Shown here: piece after piece, positions 1 through 8,314 of the stretch | Layout: each line of letters opens with the position of its first letter | Numbering within the stretch: the stretch's first letter is position 1 | Program-made: the position numbers and the translations under genes | The notes under the pieces: model-generated | What the model saw: the letters and a program-made list of their open reading frames with translations, nothing else | Databases searched by the model: none | Told to the model about the DNA's origin: nothing | Origin: Opitutaceae bacterium | GTDB lineage: Bacteria; Verrucomicrobiota; Verrucomicrobiia; Opitutales; Opitutaceae | Reading direction: 5' to 3' | Assembly (NCBI GenBank): GCA_947474995.1 | Contig: CANJNJ010000027.1 | Location: 1 to 44,889, forward strand | DNA: 44,889 nt

Positions 1-62
1 CCGCCATCGGCTTCCCGCAAAATGCGGATCTTCTGTTCCGTCGTGTGTCTCTTGCCTTTCAT
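1..62 (-). CDS. IS3-family transposase OrfA, N-terminal part (runs off the window)
   Basis: The minus strand opens with an ATG at 60-62 and reads MKGKRHTTEQKIRILREADG up to the window edge. This is the characteristic start of IS3-family OrfA proteins, whose N-terminal helix-turn-helix binds the element's inverted repeats. Only about 20 residues are visible, so the subgroup cannot be named and OrfB is not seen. The gene lies just inside the putative IS terminus at 103-124, which is the expected IS3 geometry. The family call rests on these few residues. Confidence 0.75.
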   Translation of the reverse strand, partial: MKGKRHTTEQKIRILREADG

Positions 63-124
63 GGTCTGGGCTCTTTTTAGGGCCGCAGACTAACATTACA
101 AGTGGCCCGGATTTCGGGGGATCA
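1..124 (-). mobile_element. End of an IS3-like insertion sequence
   Basis: The 5' end of an OrfA gene (1-62) is followed by about 40 bp of leader and then a terminus-like sequence at 103-124. Read from outside in, it begins tgatcccccgaaatccggg, with the TG start usual for IS3-type ends. A 21-bp stretch of it (103-123) recurs identically and in the same orientation at 19769-19789, which supports its being an element end. Most of the element lies left of the window. The target duplication cannot be checked. Confidence 0.65.
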
Positions 125-952
125 CCGCAAGGGCGTCCGCGACGATGTCCGCGTCACCCGCCGGCGAATCGTCACGGTCAGAACGGCAAGGGCGCCGAGC
201 AGACCGTAGGTCGCAGGCTCGGGTACCGCGGCTCTGAGTTGGACGTCATCGATGCCGAAACTGAAGTGTTGCTGATTGTCGGTCTCGGCAAAGCGCAGGC
301 GCAGCGTCTCCCCGGGATGAGCGACAAACAAAGCCGTGAGATTGGTCGTGCTCGTGACATAGGTGCCGCCGGTAAGCGGATCCCCGGGATTGGTCTGGAA
401 GATATTGAGCAGCATATCGGCGGTGGCCACGCTGAAGATATTTGCTGTTGTCGTCATAATATCGACGCGCGCCTGCTGATTCGGCGAACCTGTGTAAGTG
501 AGATTGGAGGGGGTGACAAAAGCTACGGCAGAATTAATAATGGTATATTTAAATACCAGACCTGCGGCGGTGACTCCGGCGGGAACCACGAAGTCCTGAT
601 AAAGCATGTGCGAGCCCGGTCCCGGCTGATCCGTCATGGCCACGTGGCTGCCCTCCGGAGGAGCTGGGACCGTGAACGTCATCATCGGAGAAAGCGTGCC
701 AGTTTGGAAATACCAATCACCGTTGCCGTTTGCCTCATTCACCACCGTCCAGCCGGTGAGGTTACTCTCGAACCCGGTGTTCACGAGTAGCAAGGTGGAC
801 GACTGGACCCCTGCCCCTAGACTGGTGAGGTTACTCTCGAACCCGGTGTTCACGAGTAGTTGGGCTTGAAGCGACGCACCCCCCAGCAGCAGGCCCAAGG
901 CCAGGCCTCTGGCCAGCCGGCTAAAAGGGGGAAAAAGGGCGGGTATTTTCAT
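122..952 (-). CDS. PEP-CTERM sorting domain protein with an internal duplication
   Basis: An exported protein of about 276 residues. The ATG at 950-952 is chosen because it is followed directly by a signal peptide (MKIPALFPPF, a hydrophobic GLALGLLLGG stretch, then an ASLQAQ cleavage region). An upstream in-frame start at 1018 would bury the signal. The body looks beta-rich, like carbohydrate-binding or choice-of-anchor domains, with a late FGIDDVQL strand. The C-terminus carries a PEP-CTERM signal: VPEP, a hydrophobic helix, then arginines (RRRVTR). In known systems this is processed by an exosortase and links the protein to envelope or exopolysaccharide. Close to the mature N-terminus the words LLVNTGFESNLT occur twice, from a 69-bp-offset duplication. 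No exosortase is encoded nearby. Function is unknown beyond export and sorting. Confidence 0.85.
   Translation of the reverse strand: MKIPALFPPFSRLARGLALGLLLGGASLQAQLLVNTGFESNLTSLGAGVQSSTLLLVNTGFESNLTGWTVVNEANGNGDWYFQTGTLSPMMTFTVPAPPEGSHVAMTDQPGPGSHMLYQDFVVPAGVTAAGLVFKYTIINSAVAFVTPSNLTYTGSPNQQARVDIMTTTANIFSVATADMLLNIFQTNPGDPLTGGTYVTSTTNLTALFVAHPGETLRLRFAETDNQQHFSFGIDDVQLRAAVPEPATYGLLGALAVLTVTIRRRVTRTSSRTPLR
755..859. repeat. 36-bp direct repeat, 69-bp offset, in the PEP-CTERM gene
   Basis: Positions 755-790 and 824-859 are identical over 36 bp (starting ggtgaggttactctcgaac). The offset of 69 bp is 23 codons, so the reading frame is preserved. The duplicated peptide contains LLVNTGFESNLT and lies just after the signal peptide. 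Confidence 0.9.
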
Positions 953-1070
953 AAGTCGCGGTAAGGGACCGATTCTCCTCGCAGCCTGGTTTATCGGCCG
1001 CGGAGAGTCTCGTCCCAAGGAGCCAGGCAGGCGCTCAACCCGGTAAAGTCGGTGAAGGTAGCCGTATCAA

Positions 1071-1370
1071 TCACAACAGTATGAGGTGTGACGGCACACC
1101 GGCAGGGGTTACCTCCAAGGTATTATTGTCACTGCCAACGGTGTTAACCGTAATAATCGCCCCCGTCGTGCTCGTATTTAAATCGGTAATACTACCTTCC
1201 CAATAGTTCGTCAAAATACTCACTTTGGTACCAGAAACCGAAACCAACGTTGCCCGAACAGAATTGGCCGCCGCGACCGCGAGAAGCACCAAGGCGATGA
1301 TGGGGCGCAGGTGGCACCGCCTCGCGTGGGACAGACACGGAATTTTCGTGCGAAGAGATGCTGGATGCAT
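1071..1370 (-). pseudogene. Small exported protein, probably frameshifted remnant
   Basis: A 99-residue reading frame with a plausible signal sequence (IIALVLLAVAAANSVRA) followed by a Thr/Val/Asn-rich beta-like stretch. It stops at 1071-1073. In another frame the DNA immediately continues with similar composition (VVIDTATFTDFTGLSA, about 1078-1031), which suggests that an indel near 1080-1100 has cut a longer exported protein. I do not recognise a family. It sits between the PEP-CTERM gene and the Fn3 fragment on the same strand. It could also be a spurious frame, hence low confidence. Confidence 0.35.
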
Positions 1371-1632
1371 GTATTTTTTAATAGTAGAGCGCCGACTGAG
1401 AAAGACCCCAAAATTAATCGGAGGTAATATTCGGAACGGGTGCTGGGGTGTATTGCCACGAATCCACCTTCGTAAACCGCTGCTGTGAGCAAGAAGGGGC
1501 CGATCCGACGAGGTCTGCCTGGAATGTCACGGACCGAGGTCCGGCAGAGGGATGGGTCTCGCATCGTGCTCGGGTCACCTTTCAGTGGAGTCGTTCTCGG
1601 AGAGAGAACGCACTCCGACTGCATGGTTACGG

Positions 1633-3357
1633 CTAAGGCATCGCGTAGAGCTCAATCATCCCTTTACCCGTGCAGCCGTTGACGCCGGAGAGCAGCAAGG
1701 TGTAGACCCCGGGCTCAAGCTTGAGCTGCAGCGCGGCATCCGTGGAGCCAGGTGGCAAAGGGACTAGGCCCACTAAGCTAAAGGCATCGGAAAGCGCCGG
1801 GTCCCAGTTGTCATTGCTGGCCACCGCCACGGGTGAATCTGCCGCAAAGAGCGTGAGTTGCGGATCGCTCATCCAACTGGACAGCCCGTAGGAGCCGAGG
1901 TTCGGCCCCAGGCCGCGCACGATAACCGTTTTCGCCGAGTCCGTGATTCGAAAGCCGACATAAAACCCTTTGCCGTCCTTGCCCACCTGTCCTCGAGCCG
2001 ACAGGCTCGAGATCTCTCTCTCGCCCATCGGGTAGAGCTCGATCATGCCCCAACCCGGGCCAGCCGTGGAGGTCAAATCGATCGTGTAGGGACCTGAACT
2101 CGGCCTCAGATCGAGCAGGAATGCGGCTTCCTTCGAGCCAGGTTGGAGAGGGGGGAGGCCCACTGAGGCAAAGGCACGGCTCAGTTCGTCCTGACCACTC
2201 CAATCGTCGTTGCCCTCGAGGAATTCGCCGGAGCCGCGGTAGACCTTGACCTGAGGATCGGCGATGAAGCCGGTTATCCCGAGGCCCCCAAGACTAGGGC
2301 CAAGCCCTCGAACCATGACGGGATTCTTGTCGGATCCCGCAAAGGCTACCCCCATGGTTAAGGTATCACTTCCGCCGGCACCGGTATAACCGAGTACGGA
2401 AAAAGAGGCGAAACGCGAAGGCGGCGTGGTGATAACGACGGGCAAGGTCGGCGTCACCGCACTCGAGGCGCTCGACGGACTGCTGGCTCCGCTATCGTTG
2501 CGCGCTGTCACCAAAAAGGTGTACGCGGTGCCGTTGGTCAGTCCCGTCACCGTGATCGGTGGGACGGAGCCCGTTTCTGCTATCCCGGTGCCACCGCCGA
2601 CCGGCAGAGCGTAAACCGCGTAGCCCGTGATCGCCGCGCCGCCGTTGTTCGTCGGTGCCGTAAAGGTGACGACTACTTGCCCGTTGCCGCTCACGCCACT
2701 CACCGCGGTGGGCGCGCCGGGTGTGGTGACCGGCGTCACCGCACTCGAGGCGCTCGATGCACTGCTGGCTCCGCTATCGTTGCGCGCTGTCACTGTAAAG
2801 GTGTACGCGGTGCCGTTGGTCAGGTTCGTCACCGCGATGGGTGAAGCGCTGCCCGTGGCGGTCACCGCGGTGCCGCCACCGACCGGCTGAGCGGTTACGG
2901 TGTAGCTCGTGATCGCCGCGCCGCCGTTGTTCGTCGGGACCGTAAAGCTGACGACTACTTGCCCGTTGCCGCTCACGCCACTCACCGCGGTGGGCGCGCC
3001 GGGTGCGGCGGTGGTCACCACAGCCGGCGGGACCACCGTCACCGGGGCCGCGAGCGAGGTCGCCGTGACCGTGGCCGAGCTACCGCCCGCAGTCGTGATC
3101 GTCGCGGTGGAACTTGTCGCCGCCGCCACGCCAGTCACGGTGACCAAGCCCGTGGTGCTGATTCCTACCGTGCCAGAGAGAACGCCGGCTACCCTAACGC
3201 TGCCAACCCAGTTGTTGGCCGGATTGTAGTTGCTGATTTGCACCGTAAAACCATCCGCCGTTGCGGTCGGGATTCCAAACGTGGGGTTTGCCGGCGCAGG
3301 AGATGCGGTTAATGCGGTGATCGAACTCGCCGTGACGGGTGCTGTGCCACCGACATA
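1633..3357 (-). pseudogene. 5'-truncated fibronectin type III repeat surface protein
   Basis: An open frame of about 574 codons with no credible start or signal peptide. The first usable codon, a GTG at 3243, falls inside a recognisable domain. In order it shows an Ig-like or cadherin-like segment with the common words PTATADGFTVQISNYN, then two Fn3 domains of 94 residues each, nearly identical in DNA. Two C-terminal repeats follow, each with VRGLGP, a DPQ-strand and a GMIELY ending, a layout I associate with secreted Opitutaceae proteins. Family-like sequence starts abruptly at about 3357 (YVGGTAPVTAS), exactly where the upstream nSTAND gene loses its own sequence. This is therefore most likely the C-terminal part of a larger secreted protein left by a deletion or recombination. 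It may not be translated. Confidence 0.7.
2451..3014. repeat. Two tandem 282-bp Fn3-coding repeats
   Basis: Units 2451-2732 and 2733-3014 are closely similar at the DNA level, both beginning gcgtcaccgcactcgaggcg. The 282-bp period equals 94 codons, one Fn3 domain. The low divergence suggests recent duplication or gene conversion. Confidence 0.85.
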
Positions 3358-5663
3358 GCAGAGGCATCGGGCGTCAGGGCGAAGACTTGAGGGAAGCTGC
3401 CGGTGGCTATCGAGGCCGGGATCGTCGCCAATTTGGCCCCATCGACAACTCGCCAGCGGGAAATTTCCCCTTGATTACTTCCGTGAGCATCGCCGATCAC
3501 GAGGGTGCGACCGTCTGCGGAGAAGGCCAACCCGGCGCAGGCTCCCGTGATCGGGAAGCTGCGAATGACCCGGCGCTGCTGGAGATCCCAAATCTGGACG
3601 ACGCGGGCCTCGCCAGCGTTCTCCGTAATTGTGGTCGCGCCCATGCCGAGAGGGCGCACGCCGAAGGCGAGGAGGGGTTCCGTCGGAGAAAAAACCGCCC
3701 TGCAATAATCGCCGGCGGGCGTCGGCAGCTCGAGCTTCTCGCCCGTTTTTAAGTGATGCAGGGAGAGCTGGCCTTTTTCCCGCGTGCCGACGGCCGCCCA
3801 AGCCCCATCCGCGGAGACCGAGATAGATGACACTTCTGCGGGGTAGGGCGCTTTGAGAACCTTTTGCGCGTCGCTTTGGCATAATTGCCAGAGATAGCGC
3901 CACTCCCAGCCGCGCAAATCGGGTGCGCCCGCCGCGGGGCGCTGCCGATCCAAGAGGACGCGGGCGCGGCCGAGATTATCCTTATCGAGGGCACCCTGGA
4001 GCGCATTGATATCGGAGGCGTAGGCGAGGCGTTGGGATTTCTGTTCGCCCAGCCGGGCGACCTCCGCATGTTTTTGCGCCTCCCGCCGGGCCGAGAGGGC
4101 GAACACCATGGCCCCGACTGCGACCACCGCGACGACCCCGAGGCCCCGCACCAACCACCGCAGTCGCTGGGCAAACGCGCTCTGCTCCTCCGCCCGCTGA
4201 CGCTCGGCACCGGCCAAAGCTTTTGCCAGATCCAGCTCGTGCTGGCGCGCGGCTTCTTTCGCCCGCGTTTCCTGCTCGGCGGAATCAATACTGGCCTGCA
4301 GGTACGCCATGGCGGCGTCGAAATTGCCTTTGTACTGCCCGGCCCACGAGGCATTCGGCTGGTTCGCTGTCAGCCAAGCCTGCGCAATCGACAACTCCGG
4401 CTCGCGGTAGAGTCCGGCCTTCCCGATTTGGTGCAGCTGCGCGGTATCCGCCAGGCGCTGGTAAATCCGCGCGGACTGGGCTTCATCATCGACCCAAGTC
4501 CGCAGCTTGTCCCAGACGCGCATGAGACTTTCATGCGAGATATCGATATTGGTGGCCGCCTTGATTTCGGTTTCAGCGGTCGGCATCAAAAAGGTCCGAC
4601 CCGGAGCACGAAACTCGTCGATCACCTGTTTGATTGTTTCTGGATCATCCGCGATCACCGCGCAGAGATCTTTAAACTTCATCGGCTTGCGGATCCCCCG
4701 GCCTTCCTCGACTTTTTCGGTCAGTGTTTTGAAGAGTTTTTCCGTGATCCGGCGATGGCGATCGCTGGGCAAGCTGCTGAAAACCTCCTCCGCATGCTTG
4801 GAGAGGGCATCGGTCATCCCGCCGGTCGCCCGATAATCGTCCAAATCCAGCGGTTTGGTTTGATCGCCCGCTTGCCAGTAACTCCACATCCGCATGAGGG
4901 CGTGCTGGAGAATCGGCAATTGGTCGGGGTCGTCGCCGATGTCGTTCAACAGCCGCGAGAGCAAACGATCCGCAATCTGCCCGCTGGCCACCCGCACGGG
5001 GCCCGTGATGGCTTCTTTGCGCTGGTCGCGATTGAGGCGGGGGATCAAGAACTCCCCCTCGTTCACCGTGTCGGCCAGACGGGGGAATCGGCTGCAATCC
5101 CCCAGAAAGTCCGACCGCATGGTGATGATGATGTAGATGGGCAGCTCGCTCTGGGCGGTCGCCTCCAAGAGGAGGTTGACGAAAAACGCGGCTTGTTCAT
5201 CGGTGGCGTCGTCGCTGTTCCGGAAGCGAAAGATCTCCTCGAACTGGTCGACCACCAGCAGCAAGTTGGACTTTTTCTCTTTGTCGCTTTGGCGCACCGC
5301 TTCCAACAAGCCCAAGCCGCTGCGGGTGAGCGTGGCCCTGACCTGAGATATGATTTCGGGCTCGGCCTCATCGTAAAGCCCGGCCTCCACCAGGCTACGC
5401 GCCAAATTCGTCAAGGGATCGCCGCCCGGCCGCATCGTCACGCTCTCCCAACTCGAACCGGCACTGGCCATCGTGCCGCTGAGCAACTCGGGCAAGAGGC
5501 CCGCGCGGACCAGGGAAGATTTGCCACTGCCGGAGGTGCCGACCACCGCGAGGAAGCGATTTTTGCGCAGGCGGCTCGCCAACTCCGTGATCTGGGTGTC
5601 GCGCCCAAAAAACAAATGACTGTCGCTGAAGAGAAAGGGTCTGAGCCCGGGAAAAGGATTCAT
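3309..5663 (-). pseudogene. nSTAND1-type NTPase with WD40 repeats, 3'-truncated
   Basis: A 784-residue frame starting MNPFPGLRPF, a hallmark of nSTAND1 NTPases. The P-loop is GTSGSGKSS (residues 42-50). Walker B is LLLVVDQFEE, with D139 and E142/E143. A predicted membrane helix lies near 499-524, after a helical linker. WD40 propeller sequence starts around residue 590 (LRGWEWRYLWQLC, then blade-like repeats). Full-length relatives normally carry many more blades. Here recognisable sequence ends at FALTPDASAMSVA (about 3357) and the frame closes after about 13 unrelated residues read from the Fn3 fragment. STAND proteins are signal-sensing switches: the propeller binds a ligand, the NTPase oligomerises, and a partner effector acts. 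The likely partner is the TIR gene 36 bp upstream on the same strand. The truncated propeller suggests a dead or altered sensor, although the NTPase is complete. Confidence 0.85.
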
Positions 5664-5699
5664 GATCGTGGACCGATAAAAGGGAACGCTGGCGGGGCC

Positions 5700-7202
5700 T
5701 TAGCTTTTGACCGCTTGCACAAAGGCCGAGAGCAAGGCGGGATCAAAAGCCCCGCCCTTTTGGACGACCACCTCGGCCGCATTGGAGCGGTAACGCTCCT
5801 TGCGCGGATCGGTGGGTGGCGTGAGGTAGATCGTTTTCGCCAGGAAGGGTTTTACCCGGCCGTAGCCGGGTGACTTCAATAAATTCATCAGCTGCATGTC
5901 GACCCAGGTGCGGACGCAGCTGCCGTAAAAGATCAGAACAGCATCGCAGTGGATCATCTTTTCGACGTGCGCATTTTTTATCTGGATTTCTTCGCCCTCA
6001 AACGTCGGCACCATGACCTCCAAACCTTGGTCGAAAAGGTAGTCTTCCACCGCCGCCACGGTCTCAACGTCCACTTGATCAAACATCAGGTAAACGCTGG
6101 CGGGACCCTCGGCCTTGGCGGGCAGAGCCAGGGCGGCGGCCGTGGCGGCCGCCCGGAGTTGGGGCCGGAGCCGGTCCACGACGAAGTCCCGGAAATTATC
6201 CAAGCTGTCTTCGACGATCTCGGCGCCCGCCTGAGCCTGCGGGTCTTCCTGAAGCTCTTTGATGAAATTAATCTGGCGCGGATCATCGGTGGCCAAAGAC
6301 TTCGGCATCCAGATGAAGCGCTTCAGGGTGGTCTTGCGCTTGGAAAGGTCCGCGGAGAGGCGGTTCTGCAGGCAAGGAACGGAGCAGTCGTGGTCTTCGG
6401 GGATGAAGCCGTATTTTTTCCCGATGAGATGAACGGCGCAATCGGCTTGCTCCAATAGTTTGATGATCTCGGCCTCGAGTTCAGCGCTATTGACGGGGAG
6501 TGGGCCCGCCGGGATGACGCGATGCCCGCGCTCGCTCAGTTCCCGTAAAATTTTCTCCCGACCGGCTTCGACGTCGGAGGTGACGGCGGCCAGGAACACG
6601 GTCATTCCCTCCGGCTTTGGCGCCTCCGCCTTGGCGCCAATGGGTTGGTCGCTTTGCAGCTGTTTGAGTAAAATGGCAATTTCGGCAGCCAAATCGTAGA
6701 TGCGGGAGAAGTAGCTTTGCTTGGCCTTCGGGCCGAAGGCTTCATCGTATTCGATGGTCCGGCCGGTTTCCGGGTCGATCTCGTAGAAGTCAAAGCCGAG
6801 AATGCTTTGAAAGACATCGGGCAAATGTTCCAAGGCCGCCGCACTCTCGTAAGGGGTTTTCACCACCTTGATGATCCGAGACTTGCCGTTGATGTTGACG
6901 CCTTCGCCGCTCTTGGCGGCTTTGTAGAAATCTCCGATCTCTCGCCGGCACCAATCGGACTTCAAATAGCGCGGAGTCAGGACGGAAATCATGATCCGGG
7001 CATTCTTAAACTCCTCCACGATTTTTTCATCGTAGATATCGTTTCCCTTGAGTTTCGGATCGCGCCAGATCGTGGGCGATTCGCCCATCAACTGACCGAG
7101 CTTCACCCCTAAGACCCGGTGAAATTTGCTGATCCAACCCTTTTCCTCGGCGTCCAGCGGTTGGTCGTCAATATGGGCGTAGCTGATGAAGATATCGTTC
7201 AT
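5700..7202 (-). CDS. TIR-domain protein with DUF4062-like and TIR-like C-terminal domains
   Basis: A 500-residue soluble protein. The ATG at 7200-7202 is preferred because MNDIFISYAH is the first beta strand of a TIR domain. A TTG at 7283 would add 27 unhelpful residues. The TIR domain spans about 1-140 and includes the SDWCRREI motif. E88 in it aligns with the catalytic glutamate of NAD-cleaving TIRs. A second domain at about 200-330 (VFLAAVTSDVEAGREKI) resembles DUF4062 or a TIR-like fold. A third at about 370-495 (SVYLMFDQVDVETVAAV) is another flavodoxin-like, TIR-like unit. The gene stops 36 bp before the nSTAND1-WD40 gene, so the two probably form one operon with this protein as effector or adaptor. 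NADase activity is inferred only from the motif. No signal peptide or membrane helix is seen. Confidence 0.85.
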   Translation of the reverse strand: MNDIFISYAHIDDQPLDAEEKGWISKFHRVLGVKLGQLMGESPTIWRDPKLKGNDIYDEKIVEEFKNARIMISVLTPRYLKSDWCRREIGDFYKAAKSGEGVNINGKSRIIKVVKTPYESAAALEHLPDVFQSILGFDFYEIDPETGRTIEYDEAFGPKAKQSYFSRIYDLAAEIAILLKQLQSDQPIGAKAEAPKPEGMTVFLAAVTSDVEAGREKILRELSERGHRVIPAGPLPVNSAELEAEIIKLLEQADCAVHLIGKKYGFIPEDHDCSVPCLQNRLSADLSKRKTTLKRFIWMPKSLATDDPRQINFIKELQEDPQAQAGAEIVEDSLDNFRDFVVDRLRPQLRAAATAAALALPAKAEGPASVYLMFDQVDVETVAAVEDYLFDQGLEVMVPTFEGEEIQIKNAHVEKMIHCDAVLIFYGSCVRTWVDMQLMNLLKSPGYGRVKPFLAKTIYLTPPTDPRKERYRSNAAEVVVQKGGAFDPALLSAFVQAVKS

Positions 7203-7890
7203 GTGATTACGGGAAACCGCAGGGATCGGAGGACTAACCAGAAGAAAGTTGCCCGCCTGGATCGGGCTCACGCTCTGGGACAACCTGAGAGGAGCGACCG
7301 CGCCGGTGGTTGGTTGCTCCTGGGGGGAGTGTTGGGGTGGGGAGCTTGGCGAAAAAGTTCGGCACGAAAATCCGCCGACGTGCGACCTTGATCGAGCAAT
7401 GCGGTCGACTCGTTGTGGGTTTAGCTCCCGACAATCAACCGTATTCCGTCCAGTGGTTTTTTTTCCGCACTGCGCTAGTTATACCCCCTAATCTGGCCGC
7501 TAAAAAATGCACATTAAGACAGGAGGATTGGCGATTTGGCCCGCAGTAAATTACCCTTTGTCGGGTAATTTTTTTCCCTGAGCGCACCGAGTTCGAACCC
7601 GCGTGCACCGGGCCGAACCGGCGGTCTTGCGCGGTGGCCTCGATGCCCGGGCGCGCTGGATGGCGCGGGGACGGCGGAAGGTTAGACGCCCCGTGCGATC
7701 GATCCGCCGCAGCTAGGTCTCCCGCAAAGCAGAAGCCGGGCGAGTCTGGGGGATAGAGCGAATTTCATCGGAGTGGTACCGCTTGCTGCAGTCGTGTACA
7801 CTTTTCTTCAGGATTGCGGGTTTGAACGCTTCGTCGACTTTCAGCCAGCGCTGCCCGTAGGCGTCGGGAAATCCCGTTTCGACCATGGCC
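7203..7890. other. Region without a confident gene; orphan hairpin and a coding-like relic
   Basis: No plus- or minus-strand gene is convincing here. The left part is the upstream region of the TIR gene. A terminator-like hairpin lies at 7548-7575. A minus-strand frame ending at 7713 contains a coherent but unrecognised peptide (GFPDAYGQRWLKVDEAFKP, about 7880-7713) that could be a gene relic. Confidence 0.4.
7548..7575 (+). terminator. Intrinsic-terminator-like hairpin with T-run
   Basis: Stem aaattaccc (7548-7556), 6-nt loop, stem gggtaattt (7563-7571), with the T-run continuing to 7575. The stem is perfect. No plus-strand gene precedes it, so it is an orphan terminator, the end of an unseen small transcript, or a relic. 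Confidence 0.55.
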
Positions 7891-8170
7891 GGGCGGAGGA
7901 AAACCGAAGGGCTCGATCTCGGATTGTGCTCCTGTGCAAATGGCTTGGGATCCAAACCGCCGGAATCTTACAGGAGACAAAACCGAGGACAGGCGGAGGA
8001 AAACGGATGGGCTCGATCTCGGCCGTGGTCTCGGATTGCTCTCCGGTAAAAAATGCCTGGGGCCCAAACCCCGGAAATTTTACAGGAGGTCGAACCGAGG
8101 ACGGGCGGAGGAAATGGGAATGGATCGATCTCGGAATTGTCCTCGGATTGTCCTCCTGTAAAAAGGGCTT
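7891..8170. repeat. Imperfect tandem repeats of about 100-112 bp (2.5 units)
   Basis: Units begin with ggcggaggaaa at about 7892, 7992 and 8104. Each contains gctcgatctcgg or a close variant, a cctgtaaaa/ttttacagga inverted motif, and an aaccgaggac end. The first two are 100 and 112 bp. The third is cut by the inverted-repeat element starting at 8171. They do not encode a sustained protein. The internal complementary arms suggest foldable RNA or DNA. Confidence 0.7.
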
Positions 8171-8313
8171 GGGCCAGTCCGACAGGGTCACGTCAGGACA
8201 TAGGACACTGGCTGGATCGCACAGCGGCTGCAGCTGGGCGCCGCAAGCGGATTGGCCTCACCCCGGCCTCGTTTCCGCTGGGGCGGCGGGGGTCGGCCGT
8301 AGGTTTGTCCTAT
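8171..8313 (-). mobile_element. Short inverted-repeat element, copy A (one end truncated)
   Basis: This is the reverse-orientation copy of the 172-bp element seen complete at 14365-14536. It has one full 36-bp terminus starting gggccagtccgacagggtca (8171) and the whole interior. It breaks off after gtcctat at 8313, so about 29 bp of the other terminus is missing. The loss coincides with the start of the truncated SNF2 helicase fragment. Confidence 0.8.
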
Positions 8314-8314
8314 A

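Noticed and set aside
1220-1624. Minus-strand 134-codon frame between the small exported relic and the Fn3 fragment
   Set aside because: No signal, domain or compositional support; overlaps the better-supported frame at 1071-1370.
3885-5873. Long plus-strand open frame (662 codons) opposite the nSTAND gene
   Set aside because: It is the antisense shadow of a gene with clear NTPase motifs on the minus strand; it has no domain, signal or start context.
7585-7615. tRNA-like T-arm (gttcgaaccc)
   Set aside because: No acceptor stem, D-arm or anticodon arm with correct spacing can be formed around it.
7891-8170. CRISPR array
   Set aside because: Units are about 100 bp and similar throughout, with no short repeat and unique spacer alternation and no cas genes.
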